Of a stretch of 5,474 nt of DNA, positions 4,759 to 5,474 are shown one piece after another. Below the pieces are notes generated by a model that did not search any database, was not told where the DNA came from, and worked only from the letters and a program-made list of their open reading frames with translations. Source of the DNA: Deltaproteobacteria bacterium (GTDB taxonomy: Bacteria; Desulfobacterota; Desulfobaccia; Desulfobaccales; Desulfobaccaceae); contig VGSX01000245.1 in assembly GCA_016874895.1 (NCBI GenBank), forward strand, positions 1 to 5,474, in the 5' to 3' direction. A program made the translations under genes and the position numbers. Each line of letters opens with the position of its first letter. The first letter of the stretch is position 1.

Positions 4759-5474
4759 CAAGCACCCGGAAGAGAACGTCCCCCAAGGCATAAGGGGAGA
4801 GCCAAGACCTCATTTGCAAAAGCCTCTGCCGCAGGAAAATGCGATGGTTTGGTGCCGGCGAAGCAGGCTTGCTCATGCATAGAGCGGGGGTAGTAAATTT
4901 CCGATTGGATTCCCTCCGCTGCCAATTTGTTTTTCCATTCATTGCGTTTTCCTTTCCCAACGACTCGGATAACGAACTGGTTCCAGGTATGCGCGCCGCT
5001 TGCCGTTTGGCAGGAAAAAGGCAATAGGACGGCACCGGGGGTGCGCCGCATGGTGTCTTTTGATTCACCTTCGCAGATGCAGCGATCGGAAGGAAACACG
5101 GCCTTCCATTTTTCCTGGAGTTGTTGAGTCAACCTCACCGCATTCTCCCTTCGTTTTTTAAGGGCTGGATCGAGGTGCCGAAGCTTCACTCGCAGAAAAG
5201 CCGCCTGCAGTTCATGCAGGCGAAAGTTCCCCCCGATCATTTCGTGGAAATATTTCACCTTGGCGCCGTGGACCCGGAGTTTTCTCACCTTTTCGGCCAA
5301 ATCGGGATCCTTGGTCGTGACGAGTCCCCCCTCACCCAAAGTCCCTAAATTTTTGGTCGGAAAAAATGAAAAGCATCCGAGGGTTCCCATCGTTCCGGCC
5401 ATCCTGCCTTTATCCTTTGCCCCTAGCGCCTGAGCGGCGTCCTCGATCACGGGAATATTTCGCTTTTTGGCTGC
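4755..5474 (-). CDS. DegT/DnrJ/EryC1/StrS-family PLP sugar aminotransferase (N-terminus beyond window)
   Basis: The last 239 codons are present and the N-terminal third or more lies beyond the right edge. Visible family motifs, counted from the first codon in the window, are IPVIEDAAQALGA (7-19, with the PLP-contacting Asp), CFSFFPTKNLGTLGEGG (34-50, whose Lys41 is the expected PLP Schiff-base lysine), KLRVHGA (65-71) and GGNFRLHELQAAFLRVKL (81-98). HTWNQFVIRV (162-171) and the C-terminal IYYPRSMHEQACF (193-205) follow. Such enzymes transfer an amino group, usually from glutamate, to a keto nucleotide sugar in the cytoplasm. Exact substrate class cannot be fixed without the N-terminus. The protein stops soon after the conserved 'vLaLPL' strand (EVLALPLCLGG), without the usual closing helix of about 15-25 residues. 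The stop TGA overlaps the reductase GTG (GTGA), so the two form an operon with the aminotransferase upstream. Confidence 0.9.
   Translation of the reverse strand, partial: AAKKRNIPVIEDAAQALGAKDKGRMAGTMGTLGCFSFFPTKNLGTLGEGGLVTTKDPDLAEKVRKLRVHGAKVKYFHEMIGGNFRLHELQAAFLRVKLRHLDPALKKRRENAVRLTQQLQEKWKAVFPSDRCICEGESKDTMRRTPGAVLLPFSCQTASGAHTWNQFVIRVVGKGKRNEWKNKLAAEGIQSEIYYPRSMHEQACFAGTKPSHFPAAEAFANEVLALPLCLGGRSLPGAW

Noticed and set aside
4610..5068. Open frame of 152 codons on the minus strand across the aminotransferase/reductase junction
   Set aside because: It overlaps two well-supported genes in another frame and has no family motifs. It was also tested as a frameshifted aminotransferase C-terminus, but it does not supply the expected closing helix.
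5202..5222. Inverted repeat CGCCTGCA / TGCAGGCG with a five-base loop
   Set aside because: It lies in the conserved RLHELQAA segment of the aminotransferase, so the codons for conserved residues explain it. GCTTTT follows on the minus strand, but a terminator in the middle of this gene makes no sense.
1..5474. tRNA, rRNA, CRISPR array, insertion sequence, integrase or attachment site
   Set aside because: No repeated spacer pattern, cloverleaf-like sequence, transposase motif or flanking direct repeat was seen, and almost every base is accounted for by five protein genes.

Overview
The window is a bacterial surface-polysaccharide / cell-envelope sugar locus. It is almost entirely coding: five genes, two of them cut by the window edges, and only about 15-24 bases outside genes if the longest sensible reading frames are used. 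The lineage cannot be assigned from this sequence alone. The tight four-base gene overlaps, the Shine-Dalgarno-led gene and the protein families fit a bacterium. GC differs across the window: about 60% in the first gene and about 47% in the next two (hand counts of sampled lines).

Layout. (1) Minus strand, running off the left edge to about 1037: the N-terminal part of a polytopic membrane protein that resembles the YfhO / GT-C type. (2) Plus strand, 1062-2417: a 451-residue polytopic GT-C-like membrane glycosyltransferase candidate, divergent from gene 1 with almost no space between the starts. (3) Plus strand, 2414-3880: a fusion of a family 2 glycosyltransferase with a class I SAM-dependent methyltransferase. 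It appears to start at an ATA codon that overlaps the stop of gene 2. (4) Minus strand, 3877-4758: an RmlD/SDR-type nucleotide-sugar reductase that resembles the rhamnose-forming NRS/ER enzymes. (5) Minus strand, 4755 to beyond the right edge: a DegT/DnrJ/EryC1/StrS-family PLP-dependent sugar aminotransferase. Genes 5 and 4 form one operon (GTGA overlap), and genes 2 and 3 form another (ATAA overlap). The two operons converge and overlap by four bases at their stop codons (CTAA).

How the genes may work together (inference): genes 5 and 4 would make or modify a nucleotide-activated deoxy- or amino-sugar. Gene 3 would transfer a sugar to a carrier and possibly methylate a product, and the GT-C-like membrane proteins would use lipid-linked sugars at the membrane. 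Substrates cannot be read from the sequence.

No unambiguous new system was found. The two best observations are the apparent ATA start codon of the GT2-methyltransferase gene, with an ideally placed Shine-Dalgarno sequence, and a strong terminator-like palindrome. The palindrome lies 45 bases past the end of that gene, inside the coding sequence of the convergent reductase gene.
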